From contig NZ_CP042912.1 in assembly GCF_008087665.1 (NCBI RefSeq), positions 2,170,001-2,234,000 of the forward strand: a stretch of DNA of 64,000 bases, in the 5' to 3' direction. The position numbers and the translations under genes were made by a program. The number at the start of each line of letters is the position of its first letter. The first letter of the stretch is position 1. Positions 26,708-35,613 of this stretch are shown in pieces. Source of the DNA: Mariniblastus fucicola (GTDB taxonomy: Bacteria > Planctomycetota > Planctomycetia > Pirellulales > Pirellulaceae). Under the pieces are notes generated by a model. The model was not told where the DNA came from and did no database searches. It saw nothing but the letters and a program-made list of their open reading frames with translations.

Positions 26708-29701
26708 CTAGAGCTCCCCGTTGACTTCGCGGTCGTCTCCAGGACCGCCGTCAAGCAAATCGATACCAGGCCCACCATCAAGCCAGTCGTCTCCGGGCGA
26801 TCCATAAATCTCATCCGAATCCTGGCTGCCAAACAATGAGTCAGAGCCAAGTCCGCCGATAATCAGGTCCATCCCATACAACCCGTAGACTTCGTCGTCG
26901 TCATCCCCTCCCCAGATTTGATCATCTCCAGCCCCCCCGGAGATCAGATCGTTGCCGCTCTGTCCGTACAACCTGTCGTTCCCGGCAAGTCCGTGAATTG
27001 TGTCATTGCCGAGGTCGCCATAAATCAAGTCATCTCCACTGCCGCCGGCAAGGTGGTCATTTCCGAATCCGCCAAAAACCTGGTTCGTTCCCGGGCCTGC
27101 ATTGATTCGATCATCTCCGTCACGTCCGTAAATCGTGTCGTCGCCTGACTGACCAAGCAAGTAGTCTCCCAACAGTGAGCCAACAGCGCGATCATCGCCG
27201 TCTCCAAGCCAGGCTTCAAGCGGAACGGTTTGGCTTTGACTGGTAACGTGGTCGTTGCCGTCACCGGAGTAAACTCTTACCCGTGAAACATCAGACAATT
27301 CAAACCGCTGCGAGGATTCAGCCTGTCCGTTCAATTCACCAAGAACCTCCAGCTGCGGCCCACGGTCGAAGATCTTTATCGTGTCAGAACCTTCGCTCCC
27401 GATGACAAAAACCGTATCGCCGTACAGACCAGTTCCCGAAACGTAGAGATAGGTTGACGTCATGGTTGTGTCAGAACCGTCACTGAAAACGATGCTTACA
27501 GGGAATCGGCCTGCCGACGTATACGAATGATTAGCCCGGATCTCATAGCGGTCGCCAATGTCCTGGACTTCAATCGTTTCTTGCACCCCATCGCCCCAGT
27601 CGATCGTCGCTGAATAGGACTCGCCTGGATCCACGTCAACGAACCTTGCAATCAGCAACGCATTCTCCTGCGGGGAAACGCTACCAATCGTTTCGGCTCT
27701 GCTGTACACGTTTGTTACTCGCGGAGGCTCCGTTTTGACGGCGTCTTCTCCGAACGCAAAAATCTGCCTGGAATCGATGGCGGTGAAAGGAAAACTGAAT
27801 GAAGAGTAGCCTGAAACTTCGTATCTGACGTGGTAATGCCCAGCCGTGTTCAGATCGTCAAACTCGACCGTGTAGATGCCATCGCCAGCGATCTCGTCGC
27901 CGTTAGTCGCATCATCCAACAGTTCAATGCGATAAACCAGTCCATTGGGTGCTGTGACTCTCGCAAATACAGTCGCGTTGACGACAGCGCTCACATCCTC
28001 CAACTTGAGGGCGAGCGTAGCGGATTGTCCTGTTTCAAAAACCGTGGTTGTTTTGGCCAGCTCGTTTAAAATCATCGCAGAAGAGCTCAGTATCGAGTCA
28101 TTCTGAATCAGCACGTTGTAGTCCGTGCCGGTTTCAGCCTCTTCCGCGACACTGACACGCGCAGACCAATAGCCAGATTCTGGAAAAGCAATTTCCAGCG
28201 ACTCAAATCCATCGCCTGACGCAAATTTCGCGTCAAGTTGACTTTCGATTGTGTGCCGATTGTAAACGGCTCCGCTTGGTGAAATGACTTCCAGATCAAT
28301 GTCGCTTTCAACCCACGACAATCCAATGGTTGTCGAAGTCGTCGACGGGTCGACCTGGAAAGTTCTGTATTGCTCAAACCCCGGCTCACTGTGTTGCCCG
28401 CGGGAGTCAAGGATCGTTAAGGCTCCACTGACTTCACCGTGAATGAGCTGATGGATTCGGTTCAGATCCGAGCTCGCAGTGGCGTGGAAGAACTCTCCGT
28501 TTCGGGCATTGGCCATGGCGTGCAAAGTTTGCGCATCCGCGTCGTCGCCAAGTCCAATGGTAAAGACCCGGACGCCCTGGTCCACTTCCGATTCGATGAC
28601 AGAAGTTGGATCCTCGGAATTGCTGTGCGAACCATCCGTCATGACGATCATGGCTTGATTGTCGTCGTTCGCAAAACGGTCCAGTTCAATGTCAGCCAGT
28701 CTTACACCCTCGCTAATGGCCGTGAGTCCGCCCGGCTGGATGGCGTCAATTGCCTGGAAGGCCTCCTCCCGAATCGTTTGGTCCGTGATCTTTGTGAGCT
28801 GATAATCGGTTGTCGCGTCGGAAGCGTAGCTAACAATGCCGATCCCAACGCCGTCATCCACGAGCCCAACCAGACGGCTGGCTGCAGTCTTCGTCGCTTC
28901 AATCCTGCCTTCGGTGTCCATGCTGTCTGAACGATCAATGACTTCGACAATGCTGGACTGTTCGCAAAATGTCTGTTGGGCTTTATCAATCCCGGCGGCG
29001 ATCCCGCGGGCAATTTCTCCAAAGAACATGTCCCGCCGGTATTCGCTGGTCAGTATCGCATCGACGTCGCGATTGTCGATAAAATCGATCTCGGCGAGAG
29101 CGGAAATCACGGCCTGGCGATCCGCGGAATTTCCAAAGTTTACATCTGAAAGAACTTCCAGTGGCGAATCCTGTGCGTTCGAGTCGGGCTTGACTTCACG
29201 ATCGACTCCACCGAATTGTTTGATCCCCGCCAGAATGGACTTTTGAATGATCCCCGCGAAAGTTTGGTCCTGAGCCAGGTTGAAGTTTGTCGAATCCGGA
29301 TTGTCGGCGTAGAAAGTTTCGGTGCCCCGCCTTTGTGAGTTGAGCTCGTTGAAGTGTAGGCTCAGGAAGAAGATCTGATTCGTGTCGTCGCTGACCAAGT
29401 CCCTCGCAACTGCTGCGCGGTCGGCAGCTGAAAGATTGAAGTTTTCGGTGCGTGTCATCGAAACTTCAAAACCCTGATCAACCAACGCTTGTCGTACGCG
29501 TTCTCCGAGTTCAAGGACAAGATCTTTTTCAAGCAGTCCACTGGTAGAAGTCGCGCCGTTCCAGGTCGAACCACTCAAGTCGTCTGCACTTGAGTTTCCG
29601 CCATGTCCCGGATCAAGTACAACGTGATTGCAAGTCAATAGCCGACGTGGTTCCAGTGGTTCGTAGGACTGACTCTTCCGGTAGCGCTTACGTTTCTGCA
29701 T
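26708..29701 (-). CDS. Secreted N-acetylmuramoyl-L-alanine amidase / vWA / PKD / RTX protein
   Basis: A 997-residue protein, start at ATG 29701 just before basic residues and the planctomycete sorting-type motif EPLEPRRLL. Domains in order: Amidase_3 (about 23-235) with HVVLDPGHGG, a Glu in GLLEKDLVLELG, SLHFN and catalytic LAEIDFI; von Willebrand A (about 250-425) with an intact MIDAS (DRSDS, GGLTAIS, MTDG); beta-sandwich regions including a PKD-like IDWGDGVQETIE (about 660-757); and about 16 RTX nonapeptides (GGSGDDLIYG-type) near the C-terminus (about 840-990), expected to bind calcium. It likely cuts peptidoglycan at the cell surface and adheres to it. The LEPR motif points to sorting to the cell surface. 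Confidence 0.88.
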   Translation of the reverse strand: MQKRKRYRKSQSYEPLEPRRLLTCNHVVLDPGHGGNSSADDLSGSTWNGATSTSGLLEKDLVLELGERVRQALVDQGFEVSMTRTENFNLSAADRAAVARDLVSDDTNQIFFLSLHFNELNSQRRGTETFYADNPDSTNFNLAQDQTFAGIIQKSILAGIKQFGGVDREVKPDSNAQDSPLEVLSDVNFGNSADRQAVISALAEIDFIDNRDVDAILTSEYRRDMFFGEIARGIAAGIDKAQQTFCEQSSIVEVIDRSDSMDTEGRIEATKTAASRLVGLVDDGVGIGIVSYASDATTDYQLTKITDQTIREEAFQAIDAIQPGGLTAISEGVRLADIELDRFANDDNQAMIVMTDGSHSNSEDPTSVIESEVDQGVRVFTIGLGDDADAQTLHAMANARNGEFFHATASSDLNRIHQLIHGEVSGALTILDSRGQHSEPGFEQYRTFQVDPSTTSTTIGLSWVESDIDLEVISPSGAVYNRHTIESQLDAKFASGDGFESLEIAFPESGYWSARVSVAEEAETGTDYNVLIQNDSILSSSAMILNELAKTTTVFETGQSATLALKLEDVSAVVNATVFARVTAPNGLVYRIELLDDATNGDEIAGDGIYTVEFDDLNTAGHYHVRYEVSGYSSFSFPFTAIDSRQIFAFGEDAVKTEPPRVTNVYSRAETIGSVSPQENALLIARFVDVDPGESYSATIDWGDGVQETIEVQDIGDRYEIRANHSYTSAGRFPVSIVFSDGSDTTMTSTYLYVSGTGLYGDTVFVIGSEGSDTIKIFDRGPQLEVLGELNGQAESSQRFELSDVSRVRVYSGDGNDHVTSQSQTVPLEAWLGDGDDRAVGSLLGDYLLGQSGDDTIYGRDGDDRINAGPGTNQVFGGFGNDHLAGGSGDDLIYGDLGNDTIHGLAGNDRLYGQSGNDLISGGAGDDQIWGGDDDDEVYGLYGMDLIIGGLGSDSLFGSQDSDEIYGSPGDDWLDGGPGIDLLDGGPGDDREVNGEL

Positions 29702-30171
29702 GCAAAAAATCCATGTTCGTGCCGACTTCAATTTGTTCTCATCCAAACAGAAGTTATTTTCGGTCTTTTCGCTTCGCATTTCCGGCCTGTTTCAGGAAGC
29801 GGGATTATGCGGACTTTTCGTTCTGGCTAAGCTTTTTGCGGGTTCACGCGTGCTGTGTCGCCGTACGTAGCGAATCAACTGTTGCTGCGGTCGTTCATTC
29901 AGGAATTGACAGACAGGTCATCGCAGATCAGCTTCTGCTTGCCGCCGACTTAAAGTATTCCGCGGGAGATCGTTGGCGCCATCCGCGCTGGTTAGGGCGG
30001 AACAGTTTCGGAATTGTTGTTTTCCGATCGGCTTCTTCCCAATCGGCCTGCTTCCAGGTAGCCGTTGGGAGTAGCTCTGAGTAACGTCAACGTTCCGTTT
30101 TCACGACGACTCAACAAGTGTTGGACGCAATAGGCCAGAAAGATAGTCTTGCTTCCCCAAACCAGTTTGCC
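29702..30171. other. Intergenic, 470 bp, no gene seen
   Basis: No frame here has recognisable content; the plus-strand frame 29590-30084 runs antisense into the amidase gene and lacks any motif. It should hold the promoter of the amidase gene (minus strand), but I could not pick out convincing boxes. Confidence 0.5.
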
Positions 30172-30930
30172 TTATGCCGCCGACCGACGGGACTGCTCGG
30201 AACCGATTCGGGGGGAGTTGTCGAGTACGTGAAGTTCGGTCGAATCGCGCTTTCGGTTTTCGAAGCGTCCGCACAAGCTACCGATGCCCCAGTCTTGAAC
30301 CAGTCCGCCGGCGATCAGGAATCCGAGCGAAGCACCCACAGCGACGTCGCTGGGCCAGTGAGCGAAAAAGATCACGCGTTGGATTGCGGCAATCACCGCG
30401 ACGGCGAAAAAAAGCTTGCGGCCATGTGGGTAAACAAAGCTCAATCCGATTGCCATTCCGCAAACGATGGCAGCGTGAGCTGATGGGAAAGACTGCGTTG
30501 CGTATTGAACATTCATGGCGACATCAGAACCAGCGCCAAGCCACGTCACATCGGTCGATCCGGGCCATTGGGGAACGAGCGAGTCATCCAAAAACGTCGT
30601 CGGGCGATGACGCGCGACGCACAGCTTGATGATCTGAGCAGTTACCGATGGGAAGAATGCACATGCGATCAATCGCGGTATGAATTTTCTTCGATCAGGA
30701 CTGAGGTGCCAGATGCCAAAAATGATCAGGACGATCCCGAACGTGTGGGCGAACAATTCTGAAAGCGCGAAAAGTCGTTTCAGATCGCCAGGCCATTCGG
30801 CAGGATCGGCTGCGTTGACGATCGAGACGTCGAACCGTGATAGCAAAGCAGCAAGAACCAGCAGCGCGATACCGATCGCGATATGTTGCCAAAAAGGCCG
30901 TGGTTTGTTTTGATCTGCCAGCATCGTCAT
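30172..30930 (-). CDS. PAP2-family membrane phosphatase
   Basis: A membrane protein of about 252 residues from ATG 30930 (or 30924). It contains the three PAP2 phosphatase motifs: KLCVARHRPTTF (K-x6-RP), SFPSAHAAIVCG (PSxH with catalytic His) and HWPSDVAVGASLG (His-x3-Asp), between five or six membrane segments. Such enzymes remove phosphate from lipid phosphates such as undecaprenyl diphosphate or phosphatidic acid. The longer frame to 31158 has an unlikely N-terminus. It lies downstream of the UbiB gene on the same strand with a 205-bp gap. Confidence 0.88.
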   Translation of the reverse strand: MTMLADQNKPRPFWQHIAIGIALLVLAALLSRFDVSIVNAADPAEWPGDLKRLFALSELFAHTFGIVLIIFGIWHLSPDRRKFIPRLIACAFFPSVTAQIIKLCVARHRPTTFLDDSLVPQWPGSTDVTWLGAGSDVAMNVQYATQSFPSAHAAIVCGMAIGLSFVYPHGRKLFFAVAVIAAIQRVIFFAHWPSDVAVGASLGFLIAGGLVQDWGIGSLCGRFENRKRDSTELHVLDNSPRIGSEQSRRSAA

Positions 30931-31135
30931 GGCGGGATCATGGCCAAAAAACGGGTACGCGTGAAGGGCAGTTTCAGTGCCCGTCTGGAACGACGATGTG
31001 TTGCCGCAATGCTTCGAAACGTCAGCGGGTCTCTGGCCAATTCGAAACGCGGCTGGTTCGACAAAATTTGGCGAATACTCGGCAATTTCCGACTCAGAAC
31101 GCGAGCAACGGGGACTCGCTGACAGGACTGTTTTC

Positions 31136-32872
31136 TCAATCTTCGTCCAGATTGCCACTTTTGCGGATCGACCACATCAGCCGAAATCCCATCATCAGGC
31201 TGACGATCGCTCCCGTCAGCCCTAGAAATGACAGGTCGTGAATTCCGATCGGCCCCGTTTCCGGAAAAATCAGCGGCGGAACTTTGTAGCTCAACATCAA
31301 CGCCGAACCGAGAAACAGAGCACTCGTCATCAAGCCAACCACCAGCCGATTCGCGGTCGGGCCAAGCCTTCGGTGATCGAGGTGAATGTCGAAGCTGCCT
31401 GACTGTACCTGCTCCAAAATGTTGGACACACGCTGAGGCAGCTTTTCCGCGAGCTGTTCCATCTCCAGATAGAAGCGACGCATTTTTCGAACTTGCCGCG
31501 CCGGAGAAAGTCGCTTCAGCACCATCATCCGCTGAAACGGCTTCATGATCTCCATCAAGCTAAAATCTGGCGACAGGCAACGACCAGTTCCCTCCAACGA
31601 GATCAAAACCTTGATCAACATTGACGCTTCGCCCGGCAACATAATTTTGTAATTGCGAACCACCGCCACAAAGTCATTGAGCGCGTTGGCCATGTCAAAT
31701 TGAGCGACGACTTGTGTCGAATACTGTCCCACAAAATCAGCAATGTCGTTCGACAACGCGGCCTCGTTCAAATCCGTTGGACAGCGACCGACTCGTTTGA
31801 TCAGAGTCGTCAACATCGAGACGTCTTCGTTCACGATCGCAACCAGCATCGCTTCGATGTCTTCGCGCAACCGTTCGCTGATCCGACCGACCATCCCGAA
31901 GTCCAGCATTCCAATCGTGCCGTCATCCATCACCATCAGGTTTCCCGGATGCGGGTCGGCGTGATAGAAGCCATGATTGAAGATCATGTCCAGGTATCGA
32001 TGGGCTCCTTCGCGTGCGATGTCGCTGCCCGTAATTCCATTGACGGGATTGCCATCGTAGATGTTCAACCGAGTTCCCGGCAGGAAGCTCATCGTCAGCA
32101 TCCGCGTCGACGACAGTCGGCTAAACGGTTCGGGAATGACAATCCCTTTATCGTTCGCGAAGATCGCTCGAAACTGATTCAGATTGTTACGCTCTCTTTC
32201 AAAGTCCAGCTCACGTCGCATCGTTCGCGACATCTCGGCGACGATCTTGGTCGGTTGATAGTTTTTGAAATCGTCCAGCCGTTCGGCAAGCTGAGCCAGT
32301 CCGGCGAGGATATCCAAGTCCGTTTCGACGGCTCGTTCAATTCCCTTGTGGCGAACTTTGACCACCACATCCATGATCGGAGAATCATTGGCTCCCGGGT
32401 CGTCGCCCAGCCACGTCGATTCGCGTTTGATCTTCGCACGGTGGACCTGCCCAATCGACGCCGAAGCAAACGGCTCTTCTTCAAATTCGACAAACAGATT
32501 CTCCAGCGTTTCGCCCTGTTCGGCTTCGATGATCTCCTTCACGTACTCGAAAGAATCCGCCGGAGCTTTCGACTGCAGGTCTTCCAGTTCTTTCGCGAGG
32601 TTCGGGCCGATTACGTCGGGGCGTGTGCTGAGCAATTGTCCGAACTTGATAAACGTCGGGCCCAGTTCCGTCATCGCGGACTTGATGCGAGCTTCCTGAG
32701 TCAGTTTGGACAGGACCTCTCCGTCGGGTGCTTTGAGGCGGTCGGAGATGAAATCGATGTTGAAGCGACTGAGCCATCCCGCGAGCCCGTATTTGCTGAG
32801 CACGGACGCGATCTCCGTCCAACGCATTGCGTTGCGGTAAAGTTGTGGGATGGACGGGATCGTTCGCTTCAT
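31136..32872 (-). CDS. ABC1/AarF/UbiB protein-kinase-like protein
   Basis: A 578-residue protein from ATG 32872 (MKRTIPSIPQLYRN). It has the ABC1 hallmarks: KFGQLLSTRPDVIGP (KxGQ), EPFASASIGQVHRAKIK with the Ala-rich nucleotide loop, VVVKVRHKGIE, the HADPHPGNLMV catalytic segment and GMLDFGMVGR. Two membrane helices lie at the C-terminus. UbiB/COQ8 proteins support quinone biosynthesis through ATPase activity in the membrane. The start is divergent from the exported DinB-like gene at 33004. Confidence 0.92.
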   Translation of the reverse strand: MKRTIPSIPQLYRNAMRWTEIASVLSKYGLAGWLSRFNIDFISDRLKAPDGEVLSKLTQEARIKSAMTELGPTFIKFGQLLSTRPDVIGPNLAKELEDLQSKAPADSFEYVKEIIEAEQGETLENLFVEFEEEPFASASIGQVHRAKIKRESTWLGDDPGANDSPIMDVVVKVRHKGIERAVETDLDILAGLAQLAERLDDFKNYQPTKIVAEMSRTMRRELDFERERNNLNQFRAIFANDKGIVIPEPFSRLSSTRMLTMSFLPGTRLNIYDGNPVNGITGSDIAREGAHRYLDMIFNHGFYHADPHPGNLMVMDDGTIGMLDFGMVGRISERLREDIEAMLVAIVNEDVSMLTTLIKRVGRCPTDLNEAALSNDIADFVGQYSTQVVAQFDMANALNDFVAVVRNYKIMLPGEASMLIKVLISLEGTGRCLSPDFSLMEIMKPFQRMMVLKRLSPARQVRKMRRFYLEMEQLAEKLPQRVSNILEQVQSGSFDIHLDHRRLGPTANRLVVGLMTSALFLGSALMLSYKVPPLIFPETGPIGIHDLSFLGLTGAIVSLMMGFRLMWSIRKSGNLDED

Positions 32873-33003
32873 ACGCCAATTGTATATAGAGGTACAGTTT
32901 CGAAGTACCTCGGAATCTTTGAATCGAATCGTGTTGTAGGCTGTTAAAACGGTCGTCAATCGGGACAATCGATTTAACGTTCCGATCCAACACAGGACAG
33001 AGT

Positions 33004-34209
33004 ATGAATTTTCGATCTTCAGTCGCCGCTGCTTTGATGTTTTGTTTGCTTCACTGCGTGGCTCACGCGGAAGAAGGCCAGCCGATTGCAATCCGCCATT
33101 GGCCCGGCGGCGGATTTACAGTTGAGACGATGTGGGGGCTGAGTGTTGGGTTTGGGCTTTCCGATGATGCGAAGACGAAGCTTCCTCGCAAACTGGATTT
33201 CGATTCCTCGACTGCTGAGCCATATTCCATGTGGTTAGTAAATAGACCTCCTAACGAGTCGGAAGTGAAAACGTCGCCCTTGACCGATCATGACTTTCCC
33301 AAGAATGCTGTTCGTGTATTCCTTAAAGCGAACGGAGGTCTTGTCGACCATGAAAATCTTTCTGCACACGTTGGGTGGCCATCTCTTCGCACAGGTAATG
33401 CATCTGTCTGGTTTCTGAATGAGTTGGATCCGGAAAAGACGTGCAAGAGGCTGGAGCTTGCTCGAAGCCATGGTTTAGGAAGTGGCGACTTCGAACTCAA
33501 GGATCACGAGCTAAACGTTGTGGTCGCGAATGACTCGAGATTCACTTCCGAGCACTGCCGAAGAATTATCGATGCGTGCAAACCAGAAATCCTTGTCGTA
33601 AATTCCGAGATCAAGAAAGTTGGCGAGCAGGATGTCTTGGCTGTTTCGCATAATACTTTGGCTGTTCTGGATTCAGCCGGCTTGGGCAAGCCGACGCGTA
33701 TCGTTTCGCTTGAAACGACGCCCTATGAAATGTCAGACGAACTTGCCGACCTGTTCGCCAAAAAAGAAGCCTCGCAAAAAGCGTCTCGCGAAATGTTCGC
33801 CAAACTCTCTGTCGAACAGATGAATTTCAAACCAGCCAACGGGACTCACACGCCACGCTGGAACACCGAACACATGATGGGCCGCGAGTTGCTGTTCTTC
33901 TCCCAAATCTACAACGCCGTTGACCCGTCGATTCCGGTCATGGATCTGAACCCGAAGCAGATGCCCAAGGACTACAAGTTCGCTCACGAGGACTGGACGG
34001 GCGAAGAAGAAGCACGTCAGATGAAACGGGTCGAAGATTTCACTCGCCGATTTGCGTACCTTCTCGACGGAATGGATTTGGACAAGAAAGCCAAAGGTAG
34101 TCGATTTTGGACGCCTCGAAAGTTGCTTGCTCAGATGGAACGACACTACAATGAACATTCGGCCAACGTCGTTAAAAAGATGGAGCTGGAAGGATGGCCC
34201 AAGTACTAA
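33004..34209 (+). CDS. Exported protein with C-terminal DinB-like domain
   Basis: A 401-residue protein with a signal peptide (SSVAAALMFCLLHCVAHAEEG). The middle third is a beta-rich domain that ends in ACKPEILVVNSEI and VLAVSHNTLAVL, a pattern reminiscent of metallo-beta-lactamase-fold hydrolases but without a visible HxHxDH metal site. The C-terminal part, from about 245, is a helical DinB-like domain (FAKKEASQKASREMFAKLS, TPRWNTEHMMGRELLFF, RHYNEHSANVVKKM) with His residues at DinB metal positions. DinB proteins are mostly cytosolic, so export is unusual. Function unknown. Confidence 0.7.
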   Translation: MNFRSSVAAALMFCLLHCVAHAEEGQPIAIRHWPGGGFTVETMWGLSVGFGLSDDAKTKLPRKLDFDSSTAEPYSMWLVNRPPNESEVKTSPLTDHDFPKNAVRVFLKANGGLVDHENLSAHVGWPSLRTGNASVWFLNELDPEKTCKRLELARSHGLGSGDFELKDHELNVVVANDSRFTSEHCRRIIDACKPEILVVNSEIKKVGEQDVLAVSHNTLAVLDSAGLGKPTRIVSLETTPYEMSDELADLFAKKEASQKASREMFAKLSVEQMNFKPANGTHTPRWNTEHMMGRELLFFSQIYNAVDPSIPVMDLNPKQMPKDYKFAHEDWTGEEEARQMKRVEDFTRRFAYLLDGMDLDKKAKGSRFWTPRKLLAQMERHYNEHSANVVKKMELEGWPKY

Positions 34210-34319
34210 CAACCGCTACCAGTTGGTTCACTAATTTCACGTCGGCTTCCACGCAGTTTAGAAAACTCGATTCAACTTAAACTGAAACCCAATTGCCAAA
34301 CCCTAAAACAACCAAACCA

Positions 34320-35612
34320 ATGCCAACGCAAAAACGAACCTCTATCACCGTCGCGTTTCTAGGATGCCTTTTGGTCGCCAACATTGCCGTAGCCCAGCAG
34401 GATTGGACTCAGTGGCGTGGCCCAAAACTGGATTCCGTTGCCGAAGGCGAAACCGTCGTCGACAAACTGGATGACGAAACAAAACTTTGGCGATCCGAGC
34501 TTCCTGGTTCCGCTGGTTCCAGTCCCGTCGTTGCCGGCGATCGTGTGTTCGTGACCTCTGTCGATGGCGACAAACTGGTTGTGCTTTGCTTCAATGCTTC
34601 GACAGGAACCGAGGTCTGGCGGCGAGAAGTTGCCGGCAGGAATCGTGACTCGCGAGACGGCGCCAACGCCGCCAGCAGTTCTCCGATCACCGATGGCAAA
34701 CATGTTTGGTCGATGTTTGGCAACGGACAAGTCAACTGTTTCACCGTCGACGGCCAGCCCGTTTGGGAGAAGAATCTGCAGGATGACTATGGAGCGTTTC
34801 AGATTCAGTTCGGAATGTCGACCACGCCGGTGATGCACGGCGATCAATTGATCTTTGGCTTGATGCACGGCAAGATGCGAAACGACACGTCGACTTCGGT
34901 CGGCAAGATTGTTTCGTTGAACAAATCGACCGGCGAAGAGAACTGGTTGCACCTCCGCAAAACGAGTGCGACGGCAGAGAACAAACATGTCTACGCGTCG
35001 CCGTCGATCGACTACTCCGGCGACAAGGCTCAACTGATCATCCACGGCGCTGACTTCACAACAGGCCATTCGCTTGAAGACGGATCCGAGGCTTGGCGGC
35101 TTGGCGGAATGAATCCAAAAGGCGACGGCTACAATCCTTACCTTCGGTTCGTGGCTTCTGCGACTTGCCGCGACGGAAAAGTCATCATCCCGACGGCAAA
35201 GCGCGGACCTGTTTTGGCTGTTGATTCCGGCGCGACCGGAGCATTGAATTACGACTCAGTGGCTTGGCGTAGCGATCGGATCACGCCTGATGTCGCGTCT
35301 CCGGTTTACTACAAAGGACGCGTTTTTCTTGCTCGAGAAAACGGAGCCCTCGCCTGTTTGGACGCGGAAACCGGCAAGAAACTGGTAGAGAAACGCTACA
35401 TGGCCGACAAGCAACGTTCGACACCCGTCGCGGTGGATGGCAAACTGGTCATCACCAGTCGAGACGGAAAAGTGTTCCTCGTGAAAGCTGATGAAACGCT
35501 CGAAGAGATCTCTTCGATCCAGCTAGGCGAAGAAACTACAGCTTCGCCAGCCATCGCCGGCGGCAAGATTTTTGTGCGGACATTCAAGGCACTTTACGCT
35601 TTCGGAAAATAG
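34320..35612 (+). CDS. Exported PQQ-like beta-propeller protein
   Basis: A 430-residue protein with a signal peptide (ITVAFLGCLLVANIAVAQ) and at least six propeller blades with PQQ/BamB-like repeats: QWRGPKLDSVAEGE, KLVVLCFNASTGTEVWRRE, VYCFxxdG-type VNCFTVDGQPVWEKN, SLNKSTGEENWLHLR and ACLDAETGKKLVEKRY. The start is ATG 34320 rather than TTG 34293. Many planctomycete genomes hold large sets of such proteins, with unclear roles. It is followed, 1 nt after its stop, by the regulatory-like protein gene. Confidence 0.85.
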   Translation: MPTQKRTSITVAFLGCLLVANIAVAQQDWTQWRGPKLDSVAEGETVVDKLDDETKLWRSELPGSAGSSPVVAGDRVFVTSVDGDKLVVLCFNASTGTEVWRREVAGRNRDSRDGANAASSSPITDGKHVWSMFGNGQVNCFTVDGQPVWEKNLQDDYGAFQIQFGMSTTPVMHGDQLIFGLMHGKMRNDTSTSVGKIVSLNKSTGEENWLHLRKTSATAENKHVYASPSIDYSGDKAQLIIHGADFTTGHSLEDGSEAWRLGGMNPKGDGYNPYLRFVASATCRDGKVIIPTAKRGPVLAVDSGATGALNYDSVAWRSDRITPDVASPVYYKGRVFLARENGALACLDAETGKKLVEKRYMADKQRSTPVAVDGKLVITSRDGKVFLVKADETLEEISSIQLGEETTASPAIAGGKIFVRTFKALYAFGK

Positions 35613-35613
35613 C

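Noticed and set aside
29590-30084. 164-codon frame on the plus strand
   Set aside because: Partly antisense to the amidase gene and otherwise unremarkable.
31700-32947. 415-codon open frame on the plus strand
   Set aside because: It is antisense to the UbiB gene, whose motifs are unmistakable; long antisense frames are common here because of codon composition.
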